10,565 bases of DNA from CBFGTJ01 sp965651815 (lineage in GTDB: Bacteria; Actinomycetota; Acidimicrobiia; Acidimicrobiales; Microtrichaceae): the NCBI GenBank assembly GCA_965651815.1, contig CBFGTJ010000110.1, positions 1-10,565 of the forward strand, read 5' to 3'. The notes under the pieces were generated by a model. That model did not search any database, was not told the DNA's origin, and saw only the letters and a list, made by a program, of their open reading frames with translations. Position numbers and translations under genes: made by a program. Of this stretch, positions 1 through 4,664 are shown in pieces. Within the stretch, counting starts at the first letter, position 1, and the number at the start of each line of letters is the position of its first letter.

Positions 1-1
1 C

Positions 2-184
2 GCCGAGCGCCACGACGACGGGGGCGTCGTGGTCGAGCTGGCGGTCCGCAACCGGGTGGCGCTGCGGAACTTCGTGCTCACGATGCTCGACCACGCGGAG
101 GTCCTCGAGCCCCGGGAGCTGCGCGCCGAGGTCGTCGAGTGGCTCCGGGCGTTCACCGGGGTCGAACCGGAGCCGAGCCGATGA
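2..184 (+). CDS. pafB: PafB-like WYL transcriptional regulator, C-terminal end only
   Basis: This is the last 60 residues of a protein whose start lies before the window; the frame is open from base 2 to the TGA at 182-184. The fragment has an alternating beta/alpha character (VVVELAVRN, then LRNFVLTMLDHAEVLEP, then ELRAEVVEWLRAF). That is what the end of a WYL regulator looks like: the WCX extension closes with a helix after a strand, and 'AEVLEP..LR..V..WL' is typical. The WYL triad itself is outside the window. The identity as PafB rests mainly on position: it overlaps by ATGA the next gene, a full-length WYL protein, and pafB-pafC pairs are arranged this way in actinobacteria. In that family PafB and PafC form a heterodimer that activates DNA-repair genes. 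It could also be another WYL paralogue; the fragment alone cannot decide. Confidence 0.72.
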   Translation, partial: AERHDDGGVVVELAVRNRVALRNFVLTMLDHAEVLEPRELRAEVVEWLRAFTGVEPEPSR

Positions 185-1131
185 GCCGCGTCACCGCCAC
201 GGACCGCCTCCAGCGCATCCTCGCCGTGTTGCCGTGGATCGTGCAGCACCAGGGCGCCACGGTCGACCAGATCTGCGAGCGCTTCGGCCTGGACCGCAAG
301 AGCCTCCTCGAGGACCTCGAGCTCGTGTTCGTCGAGGTCGGGCTGCACCCGTTCACCCCCGACATGCTCACCGACGTCACGATCGAGGACGACCGGGTCT
401 ACGTCCACGTCGGTGACTACTTCCGGCGGCCGCTGCGGCTGGCCCGGGAGGAGGCGCTGACGCTGCTCGCCGCGGGACGCGCCGTGCTGGCCCGCCCCGG
501 CTCCGACCCCGACGGCACCCTCCAGCGGGCGGTCGACAAGCTCGTGAGGGCGCTCGGCGAGGGGACCGCGGACCGCGTCGAGGTGGCGCTGGGCAGCGCG
601 GACCCCGAGGTGATGGCCGCCGTGCAGCGCGCCCTGCAGGCGCAGCGCCGGCTGTCGATCTCCTACTACAGCTACGGCCGGGACGCCTCGACCGACAGGG
701 AGGTCGACCCGCTGCGGCTCGTGTCCCGCGAGGGGCGCTGGTACCTGCTCGCCCACTGCCTCACCGCGGAAGGGGAGCGCCTGTTCCGGGTCGACCGCAT
801 CCGCGCGGCGGAGGTGCTCGACACGCCCGCCGAGGCGCACCCGGGTCCCGACGACGTGGTGCCCGGGCCGCACGGCGGCGAGCGGACCGTCGAGCTCGTG
901 ACCGGGTCGGACGCCCGCTGGGTCGCCGACACCTACCCGACCGACGAGGTGGAGGAGCTGGCCGACGGCCGGCTCCGCATCGTGCTGCCGGTCACCACGG
1001 TCCCGTGGCTGGAGCGCCTCCTGCTGCGCCTGGACCCCTCCACCGAGGTGACCGACACGGCGACGGGGGAGTCGCTGCGCGGGATCGCCGCGACGGCGGC
1101 GGAGCGGCTGCTCCGGCGCTACGAGCGCTGA
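181..1131 (+). CDS. pafC: PafC-like WYL-domain transcriptional regulator
   Basis: A complete 316-residue protein, the normal length for PafC. Residues 5-55 form the N-terminal winged-helix part (RLQRILAVLPWI, then ATVDQICERFGLDRKSLLEDL as helix-turn-helix). Residues 157-213 are the WYL domain, with LSISYYSYGRD, REVDPLRLV, the triad W187-Y188-L189 and the closing FRVDRI. Residues 235-314 fit the WCX C-terminal extension. Known role of the family: with PafB it forms the activator of the LexA-independent DNA-damage regulon in mycobacteria. I chose the ATG at 181 rather than the in-frame upstream ATG at 139. It overlaps the pafB stop as ATGA, has GGAG at 169-172 eight bases before it, and gives the expected N-terminus; the extra 14 residues (APGVHRGRTGAEP) look like out-of-frame pafB sequence. 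The two genes are very likely translationally coupled, which suits equal subunit amounts. Confidence 0.88.
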   Translation: MSRVTATDRLQRILAVLPWIVQHQGATVDQICERFGLDRKSLLEDLELVFVEVGLHPFTPDMLTDVTIEDDRVYVHVGDYFRRPLRLAREEALTLLAAGRAVLARPGSDPDGTLQRAVDKLVRALGEGTADRVEVALGSADPEVMAAVQRALQAQRRLSISYYSYGRDASTDREVDPLRLVSREGRWYLLAHCLTAEGERLFRVDRIRAAEVLDTPAEAHPGPDDVVPGPHGGERTVELVTGSDARWVADTYPTDEVEELADGRLRIVLPVTTVPWLERLLLRLDPSTEVTDTATGESLRGIAATAAERLLRRYER

Positions 1132-1138
1132 GCGGCGC

Positions 1139-1155
1139 CTCCGCACGACGCGGAG
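1139..1155 (+). terminator. GC-rich hairpin after pafC
   Basis: CTCCGC (1139-1144) and GCGGAG (1150-1155) pair perfectly around the 5-base loop ACGAC, starting eight bases after the pafC stop. There is no T tract, so intrinsic termination is unproven. Its place between the pafC stop and the putative lepB promoter at 1173 fits an end of the pafBC transcript. Confidence 0.35.
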
Positions 1156-1172
1156 CCCCGCGGGCGTCGCTG

Positions 1173-1178
1173 TACGTT
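1173..1178 (+). promoter_or_regulatory. -10 element (TACGTT) upstream of lepB
   Basis: TACGTT matches the TANNNT consensus of actinobacterial housekeeping -10 boxes. The expected transcription start, 6-8 bases downstream, falls on or next to the ATG at 1187, which opens a 6-codon frame ending inside the lepB start. Four other boundaries in this window show the same hexamer-to-start spacing. I see no convincing -35 box. Confidence 0.5.
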
Positions 1179-1186
1179 GTGGGCCG

Positions 1187-1207
1187 ATGAGCGAGCCGCC
1201 GGCATGA
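1187..1207 (+). CDS. Possible 6-codon leaderless upstream ORF (MSEPPA)
   Basis: ATG at 1187 lies 8 bases after the TACGTT hexamer and opens a frame encoding MSEPPA that stops with TGA at 1205-1207. This stop overlaps the lepB ATG (1204-1206) as ATGA, the overlap used for coupling elsewhere in the window. If transcription starts near 1187, ribosomes would read this mini-frame first and hand over to lepB. It is too short to support by composition and may be chance; only the promoter spacing and the exact overlap argue for it. Confidence 0.25.
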   Translation: MSEPPA

Positions 1208-1818
1208 CCGACCAGCCTCCTGCGGGCCCCACGCCGGGGGCCGCACCCGCGACCCCCCAGCCGGTGCGACGGCGTCGCCGACAGCGGTCCTCGACCCGCA
1301 ACGCCGTCGAGTGGCTGGTCGTGGTGGTGGGCGCGGTCGTCGTCGCGCTCCTCATCAAGACGTTCGTCGTCCAGGCGTTCCGGATCCCGTCCGACTCGAT
1401 GGTGCCCACGCTGCTCGACGGCGACCGGGTGCTGGTCAACAAGCTGAGCTACGACGCCCACGACATCAACCGCGGCGACGTGGTGGTGTTCGAGCGCCCC
1501 CCGGGCCTGCCCGCGAGCCCCGACGACCCGGACGACCTGATCAAGCGGGTGATCGGGCTGCCCGGCGAGCGGATCGAGGCCCGCGACGGGATCGTGATCG
1601 TGGACGGCCGCGAGCTGCGGGAGCCGTACCTCGCCGAGCCCGCGTCGACGTTCAACCTCGACGCGCCGATCGTCGTGCCCGAGGACCACGTGCTGGTGCT
1701 CGGCGACAACCGCACGAACTCCACCGACGGGCGATCGTTCGGGCCCATCCCCATCGACTCGGTGGTGGGGCGCGCGTTCATGATCATGTGGCCGCCGGGC
1801 CGCATCGGCGGGCTCTAG
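1204..1818 (+). CDS. lepB: Signal peptidase I (type I leader peptidase)
   Basis: Membrane serine protease of family S26, which removes signal peptides from exported proteins on the outer face of the membrane. The 204-residue protein starts with a proline/alanine-rich cytoplasmic tail and a basic cluster (VRRRRRQR, 21-28). One membrane span follows at about 35-52. Box B is at 61-69 (IPSDSMVPT) with nucleophile S65. Box D is at 114-121 (KRVIGLPG) with general-base K114. Box E runs from 167 (GDNRTNS, then DGRSFGPIP). Length and order are normal for a short actinobacterial LepB; no second C-terminal span is seen. ATG 1204 is preferred over TTG 1177, which overlaps the putative -10 box. The gene appears to have its own promoter and ends in a hairpin shared with the convergent phosphodiesterase gene. 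Nearby tat genes suit its role, since Tat signal peptides are also cleaved by signal peptidase I. Confidence 0.95.
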   Translation: MTDQPPAGPTPGAAPATPQPVRRRRRQRSSTRNAVEWLVVVVGAVVVALLIKTFVVQAFRIPSDSMVPTLLDGDRVLVNKLSYDAHDINRGDVVVFERPPGLPASPDDPDDLIKRVIGLPGERIEARDGIVIVDGRELREPYLAEPASTFNLDAPIVVPEDHVLVLGDNRTNSTDGRSFGPIPIDSVVGRAFMIMWPPGRIGGL

Positions 1819-1834
1819 GGGCGCAGCGTCCCTA
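1816..1834. terminator. Hairpin spanning both stop codons of convergent genes
   Basis: The 19 bases form an 8-base-pair stem with a 3-base CAG loop: TAGGGGCG pairs with CGTCCCTA, with one G-T wobble in the plus-strand RNA. The first TAG is the lepB stop and the final CTA is the reversed TAG stop of the minus-strand gene, so the stem base is made of the two stop codons. Without a T tract it is not a classical intrinsic terminator. Its place between convergent genes is where a bidirectional terminator is expected. Confidence 0.5.
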
Positions 1835-2596
1835 CGGCTCCGGTGCCGGTCCCGGCCCCGGGAGGTCGAGGTTCGGGTCCAGCTCCGGCTCGGGGTCGGC
1901 GGCCTCCACGAGCCGGTCGACGTGGTCGCCGAACACACCGTCGATGCCGGCGTCCAGTAGCGCACGGATGGTCCGGGGGTGCTGGGCGTCCCAGCCGAAG
2001 CACCGCCGGCGGAACCGGTGGAACAGCGCGACGAGCCCGGCGCTCCACTCGCTGTGGTGCAGGTTGACCGCGTCGATCTCGAGCGCGCGCAGCTGGGCCG
2101 CGCGGCGCTCGGGGCCGTGCTCCATCGCCGCGATCCGCGTCGAGTTCACGAGGCGCACGTCGGGGTGCGCGCCCCGCCAGCCCTCCAGCAGCTCCAGCTC
2201 CGGGTGGCACAGCCAGAGCCGCCCGGGGTCCCCCGCGGCGCGGGCCACCCTCACGATCTCGTCCGCCGCGTCGGGGTCCTTCACGTCGATCGACAGCTCG
2301 AAGTCCGAACCGCACGCCTCGTAGAGCTCGGCGAGCGTGGGCACGTGCTCGGGAAGGTCGGCCCGCTCGACGTCGCGGATCCGCCGCCGGCGCAGCACGC
2401 CGCCCACGACGCCGTCGTGGTCCAACACGACCTCGCCGTCGGCGGTCAGCCAGGCGTCGCTCTCGAGCCCGGTGGCGCCCAGGCGCAGCCCCAGCCGGAA
2501 CGCCTCGATGGTGTTCTCGGGAGCATGCGCGCGCGCACCGCGGTGGGCGAACAGAATGGCCGGAGCGTCCAGGGGTGGATACCGGGGGGTCACCAC
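1832..2596 (-). CDS. Glycerophosphodiester phosphodiesterase (GDPD family)
   Basis: Hydrolyses glycerophosphodiesters to glycerol-3-phosphate and an alcohol, recycling phospholipid head groups. The 254-residue protein has the family signature in order: AHRGARAHAPENT (17-29, catalytic H18, with R19 and E27-N28-T29), LESDAWLTADG (44-54, metal ligands E45 and D47), and DHD (59-61, second catalytic H60). LSIDVKD (101-107) stands where the family usually has an E-x-K motif, here D104-x-K106. The C-terminal barrel motif is GIDGVFGDHVDRL (217-229). No signal peptide is seen, so it is probably cytoplasmic (UgpQ-like rather than secreted GlpQ). The last 20 or so residues are an Asp/Glu/Pro-rich tail of unknown role. 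Two GTG codons in tandem (2596 and 2593) are possible starts; the leading residues before AHRG fit the usual short N-terminus. The exact substrate cannot be read from the sequence. Confidence 0.9.
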   Translation of the reverse strand: MVTPRYPPLDAPAILFAHRGARAHAPENTIEAFRLGLRLGATGLESDAWLTADGEVVLDHDGVVGGVLRRRRIRDVERADLPEHVPTLAELYEACGSDFELSIDVKDPDAADEIVRVARAAGDPGRLWLCHPELELLEGWRGAHPDVRLVNSTRIAAMEHGPERRAAQLRALEIDAVNLHHSEWSAGLVALFHRFRRRCFGWDAQHPRTIRALLDAGIDGVFGDHVDRLVEAADPEPELDPNLDLPGPGPAPEP

Positions 2597-2601
2597 ACGC
2601 C

Positions 2602-2607
2602 ATGTTG
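2602..2607 (-). promoter_or_regulatory. Weak -10 candidate (CAACAT) for the phosphodiesterase gene
   Basis: On the minus strand CAACAT ends 5 bases before the GTG at 2596 and 8 before the GTG at 2593. Only its first base departs from TANNNT. Spacing to the second GTG fits the leaderless pattern of the other genes, but the hexamer is weaker. Confidence 0.22.
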
Positions 2608-2629
2608 CCAGCCGCCGCGCGTCACCGTC

Positions 2630-2658
2630 GGATCGAGGGCCCTCGGGGGCCCGGATCC
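2630..2658. repeat. Strong inverted repeat in the divergent intergenic region
   Basis: GGATC (2630-2634) pairs with GATCC (2654-2658), and inside it GGGCCC (2637-2642) pairs with GGGCCC (2647-2652) across the 4-base loop TCGG. This gives 11 base pairs interrupted by a small GA/G internal loop. An overlapping perfect 12-base palindrome, CGAGGGCCCTCG, lies at 2634-2645. It is 33 bases upstream of the phosphodiesterase start and about 150 upstream of the CxxC-protein start. It could be an operator, a barrier to divergent transcription, or an RNA hairpin. Confidence 0.45.
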
Positions 2659-2736
2659 ACCGACGGCGGGGCGTACCGGGTGGACGACCTACCCGCCTGG
2701 GTCCGACGGCATGACCACCACGGTCCGAACGGCCCG

Positions 2737-2742
2737 TATTCC
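2737..2742 (+). promoter_or_regulatory. Weak -10 candidate (TATTCC) for the CxxC-protein gene
   Basis: TATTCC is the most AT-rich patch in the 214-base divergent region on this side, though it lacks the final T of TANNNT. If used, transcription would begin near 2749 and leave a leader of about 60 bases, containing the hairpin at 2766-2796 and the Shine-Dalgarno at 2799. No -35 box is evident. Confidence 0.2.
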
Positions 2743-2765
2743 TGCCGAAAGGTCAATGCCCCCAC

Positions 2766-2796
2766 CTCACGCGCCGAAGGAACTCGGGAACGTGAG
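2766..2796 (+). promoter_or_regulatory. Leader hairpin directly before the Shine-Dalgarno
   Basis: CTCACG (2766-2771) pairs with CGTGAG (2791-2796), and within it CCGA (2774-2777) pairs with TCGG (2784-2787) around the loop AGGAAC. That is 10 base pairs with a small asymmetric internal loop. The structure ends two bases before GAGGAG. It could affect ribosome access or protect the 5' end. I do not recognise it as a named riboswitch. Confidence 0.35.
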
Positions 2797-2798
2797 AC

Positions 2799-2804
2799 GA
2801 GGAG
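2799..2804 (+). promoter_or_regulatory. Strong Shine-Dalgarno (GAGGAG)
   Basis: GAGGAG lies six bases before the ATG at 2811 and fixes that start. Together with the helY site it is one of the few clear Shine-Dalgarno sequences here, which shows that both leadered and leaderless starts are used. Confidence 0.7.
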
Positions 2805-2810
2805 ACTGTC

Positions 2811-3140
2811 ATGGCGCTCATCCGTGCGACCTGTAGCGACTGTGGTGACGTCGAGCTGCGATCGCGCGACCTGCGGGTCCGCACCTGCACCGACACCGAG
2901 GAGGCGACCTACCTCTTCCGGTGCCCGGTGTGCCGCATGATCGAGGTGCGACCGGCCGAGCCCCACGTGGTCGACGTGCTCCTCGCGGCGGGGGTGCAGA
3001 GCGAGGAGTGGCGCCTCCCTGCCGAGCTGTCCGAGCCCCGGAAGGGCGAGGCGATCACCCACGACGACGTCCTCGACTTCCACCACCTGCTCACCACCCC
3101 GGACTGGTTCGCGACGCTCGCCGCGATGACCGACTCCTGA
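2811..3140 (+). CDS. Small CxxC (zinc-ribbon-like) protein of unknown function
   Basis: A 109-residue protein that I do not recognise by name. The N-terminal half looks like a treble-clef or zinc ribbon: C8-x-x-C11 in CSDCGDVELR, a lone C26 in VRTCTD, then C38-x-x-C41 in FRCPVC, about 26 residues after the first pair. Four cysteines in two CxxC knuckles around a beta-rich stretch could bind zinc. The C-terminal half is acidic and probably helical (PHVVDVLLAAGV, then ITHDDVLDFHHLL). There is no signal peptide or membrane span, so it is probably cytoplasmic. The start is well supported by GAGGAG six bases upstream. It is transcribed divergently from the phosphodiesterase and appears to end at a hairpin at 3151-3169. 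It could be a nucleic-acid-binding or adaptor protein, but nothing in the sequence proves this. Confidence 0.82.
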   Translation: MALIRATCSDCGDVELRSRDLRVRTCTDTEEATYLFRCPVCRMIEVRPAEPHVVDVLLAAGVQSEEWRLPAELSEPRKGEAITHDDVLDFHHLLTTPDWFATLAAMTDS

Positions 3141-3150
3141 GCGGGGGTCT

Positions 3151-3169
3151 CGCCGGACTGCGCCCGGCG
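3151..3169 (+). terminator. GC-rich hairpin after the CxxC-protein gene
   Basis: CGCCGG (3151-3156) pairs with CCGGCG (3164-3169) around a 7-base loop, starting 11 bases after the stop. No T tract follows. The next gene's -10 box begins only six bases later, so it marks a plausible transcript boundary. Confidence 0.4.
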
Positions 3170-3174
3170 CGCGG

Positions 3175-3180
3175 TACGGT
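3175..3180 (+). promoter_or_regulatory. -10 element (TACGGT) of a leaderless start
   Basis: TACGGT fits TANNNT and is followed, after the six bases CCGACG, by the GTG start at 3187. The spacing equals that at tatB (TAGGAT, six bases, ATG). No -35 box is obvious. Confidence 0.55.
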
Positions 3181-3186
3181 CCGACG

Positions 3187-3417
3187 GTGCCCGCCGTGGT
3201 CTCCTCACTGGCGCTGATCGGAGCGTGCCTGGCCGTGCTGGCCTGGTCGGCAGGTCGACTCGCCGCCGCGGGGCGGCGCACCCGCAGCACCTCGGTCGCC
3301 GCGGCACGGGACGCGGCGACCCGACTCGAGGCCGCCCGAGGGGAGCTCGACGCGCAGCTGGAGCAGGCGGCCGCCACGGACGGCGGGCGTGACGGGGACC
3401 TGACGGCGCCCCGGTAG
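3187..3417 (+). CDS. Small single-span membrane protein with coiled-coil tail, unknown function
   Basis: A 76-residue protein with no family I recognise. Residues 3-22 (AVVSSLALIGACLAVLAWSA) form one membrane span, followed by a basic patch (GRRTRS) that by the positive-inside rule puts the C-terminus in the cytoplasm. Residues 37-62 (VAAARDAATRLEAARGELDA onward) are predicted helix with heptad-like leucines, and the last dozen residues are polar and disordered. The case for a real gene is the GTG start placed six bases after a TACGGT -10 box and the snug fit between two genes: its TAG stop forms the first three bases of the tatB -10 box. The plan (short span plus amphipathic helix) superficially recalls TatA, but there is no GPxxLP hinge. 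Function is unknown; closeness to tatB hints at an envelope role, which is inference only. Confidence 0.62.
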   Translation: MPAVVSSLALIGACLAVLAWSAGRLAAAGRRTRSTSVAAARDAATRLEAARGELDAQLEQAAATDGGRDGDLTAPR

Positions 3418-3420
3418 GAT
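3415..3420 (+). promoter_or_regulatory. -10 element (TAGGAT) of the tat operon
   Basis: TAGGAT fits TANNNT and stands six bases before the ATG at 3427, so the transcript should begin at or next to the first codon. Its first three bases are also the stop codon of the preceding small gene. The spacing favours ATG 3427 over GTG 3424. Confidence 0.6.
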
Positions 3421-3426
3421 CGCGTG

Positions 3427-3864
3427 ATGGCTCGGGCCGGCCTCCACGCCTTCCTGCAGAACCTGAGCGGCAGCGAGATGATCGTGATCCTGATCGTCGC
3501 CCTCGTGGTGCTCGGCCCCGAGCGGCTGCCCGAGCTCGCCCGCGGCGCGGGCCGCATGATCCACAAGCTGCGCACCATGACCGAGGGGTTCCAGTCCGAG
3601 ATGCAGGACGTGATCGACGATCCGTCCATGCAGCACCTCCGCGAGCTCGGGGAGCTCGCCGCCCGGCCGCGCCAGAAGCTGACGCAGTACGCGCTCGAGG
3701 CCGAGGCCGAGGAGCGGGCCCGCAGGGAGGCGGCTGCGCACGACCGGCACGAGGCCGCCGTCGCCGAGGCCGAGCAGGCGGAGACCGAACCGGCCGAGCG
3801 GCCGGAGCAGCCCGAGCAGGAGGAGGCGGAGCGGGCCGCCGACGACGGTCCCGGGCCACGGTGA
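3427..3864 (+). CDS. tatB: Twin-arginine translocase subunit TatB
   Basis: A TatA/TatB-family membrane protein of 145 residues that works with TatC to receive folded proteins carrying twin-arginine signals. Layout: short N-terminus, G15-S16-E17 just before one hydrophobic span (18-29), the hinge LGPERLP (29-35), an amphipathic helix (36-65), then a long acidic Ala/Glu-rich tail (89-145). TatB rather than TatA is favoured by the glutamate at the head of the span and by the GPERLP hinge followed by KLRTMTEGFQSEM, which resembles E. coli TatB (GPQRLP and its amphipathic helix). TatA usually has FGxxKLP. Gene neighbours in actinobacteria are often labelled tatA, so that name is a possible alternative. 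ATG 3427 is chosen because the TAGGAT box is six bases upstream. It heads the operon and overlaps tatC by GTGA. Confidence 0.87.
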   Translation: MARAGLHAFLQNLSGSEMIVILIVALVVLGPERLPELARGAGRMIHKLRTMTEGFQSEMQDVIDDPSMQHLRELGELAARPRQKLTQYALEAEAEERARREAAAHDRHEAAVAEAEQAETEPAERPEQPEQEEAERAADDGPGPR

Positions 3865-4664
3865 GGTTCCGCATCCCCTTCCGCGTCGGCGCCGAGAAGG
3901 ACAGCGCCGACATGAGCCTCGCGGACCACCTCCGCGAGCTCCGCTACCGGCTCATCGTGTCGGTGCTCGCGGTCGTCGTCCTGATGATCCCGGCGTGGTT
4001 CCTCTACCCGTGGCTCATCGAGCTGCTGAACAGCCCGTACTGCGACGCGCTCGTCGAGGTCGACCCGACCTCCGACTGCGACTTCCTCGTCACCAACCTG
4101 CTCGACCCGTTCACGCTGCGGCTCAGGGTCGCCGGCTACGGCGGGCTCTTCCTCGCGATGCCGGTGATCCTGTGGCAGCTCTGGCGGTTCATCGCCCCGG
4201 GTCTCTACCGGCGGGAGCGCCGCTACGCGCTGGCGTTCACGTTCAGCTCGCTGGTCCTGTTCGTCGCGGGTGCCGCGGTCGCGTACTTCACGCTGAGCCG
4301 GGCGGTCGACTTCCTGGTGCGCATCGGCGGCACCGACATCGACATCCGCTCGGGACCGGTCGAGTTCGTCCGGCTGGCGATGCTGATGATGCTGGCGTTC
4401 GGGGTCGGCTTCCTGTTCCCGGTGGTGCTGGTGAGCCTGCAGCTCATCGGGGTCGTGAAGCCCCAGCAGCTGTCCCGCTGGCGGCGCCACACGATCCTGG
4501 CCGTGGTCGTCATCGCCGCGGCGATCACCCCCAGCGGAGACCCCTTCACGCTGGGGGCGCTGTCGGTGCCGATGTACCTGTTCTACGAGCTCAGCCTCCT
4601 CATCGGCCGACTGGCCCTCCGCCGCCGTGCGCGGCGCGACCGCGAGCGGGAGGCCACGCGCTGA
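3861..4664 (+). CDS. tatC: Twin-arginine translocase subunit TatC
   Basis: The core membrane subunit and signal-peptide receptor of the Tat system; 267 residues is the expected size. Six hydrophobic spans can be placed at about 31-50, 92-112, 124-147, 170-194, 211-225 and 229-250. Family motifs: HLRELRYRL (23-31, the cytoplasmic entry that contacts the RR motif), LDPFTLRL (81-88), WRFIAPGLYRRERR (108-121) with E119 in the second cytoplasmic patch, ITPSGDPFT (222-230) and P237 followed by LFYE (240-243). Two cysteines, C61 and C73, lie in the first outer loop. The GTG at 3861 overlaps the tatB TGA and has no good Shine-Dalgarno, which points to translational coupling. Met18 is a possible internal start but would drop the leader residues. 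The C-terminal tail is strongly basic, and its end encodes the ribosome-binding site for helY. Confidence 0.96.
   Translation: MRFRIPFRVGAEKDSADMSLADHLRELRYRLIVSVLAVVVLMIPAWFLYPWLIELLNSPYCDALVEVDPTSDCDFLVTNLLDPFTLRLRVAGYGGLFLAMPVILWQLWRFIAPGLYRRERRYALAFTFSSLVLFVAGAAVAYFTLSRAVDFLVRIGGTDIDIRSGPVEFVRLAMLMMLAFGVGFLFPVVLVSLQLIGVVKPQQLSRWRRHTILAVVVIAAAITPSGDPFTLGALSVPMYLFYELSLLIGRLALRRRARRDREREATR
4648..4653 (+). promoter_or_regulatory. Shine-Dalgarno (GGGAGG) for the CTG start of helY
   Basis: GGGAGG lies seven bases before the CTG at 4661, inside the last tatC codons. It is the best ribosome-binding site inside the tat operon and decides the helicase start, since no in-frame ATG, GTG or TTG lies near the natural N-terminus. 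Confidence 0.6.

Noticed and set aside
139..180. Extending PafC upstream to the in-frame ATG at 139
   Set aside because: The added residues read like out-of-frame pafB sequence, and ATG 181 overlaps the pafB stop and follows GGAG at a good distance.
1177..1203. TTG start of lepB at 1177
   Set aside because: It overlaps the putative -10 box TACGTT, and the nine extra residues lie before the usual short cytoplasmic tail; ATG 1204 is simpler.
2717..2732. Imperfect palindrome CGGTCCG-AA-CGGCCCG as an operator
   Set aside because: It is short, mismatched and expected often in GC-rich DNA; no repeat of it is seen in the window.
2771..2783. Glycine riboswitch fragment (GCGCCGAAGGA-like)
   Set aside because: The other conserved parts of the glycine aptamer, such as the paired CUCUCAGG region and a downstream GGAC, are not found.
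2787..2810. ECF-sigma-type promoter (GGAAC, 16 bases, GTC)
   Set aside because: Transcription from it would begin inside the CxxC-protein gene and remove its Shine-Dalgarno, so it cannot serve this start.
3424..3426. GTG start of tatB at 3424
   Set aside because: It would leave only three bases after TAGGAT; ATG 3427 gives the six-base spacing seen at 3187.
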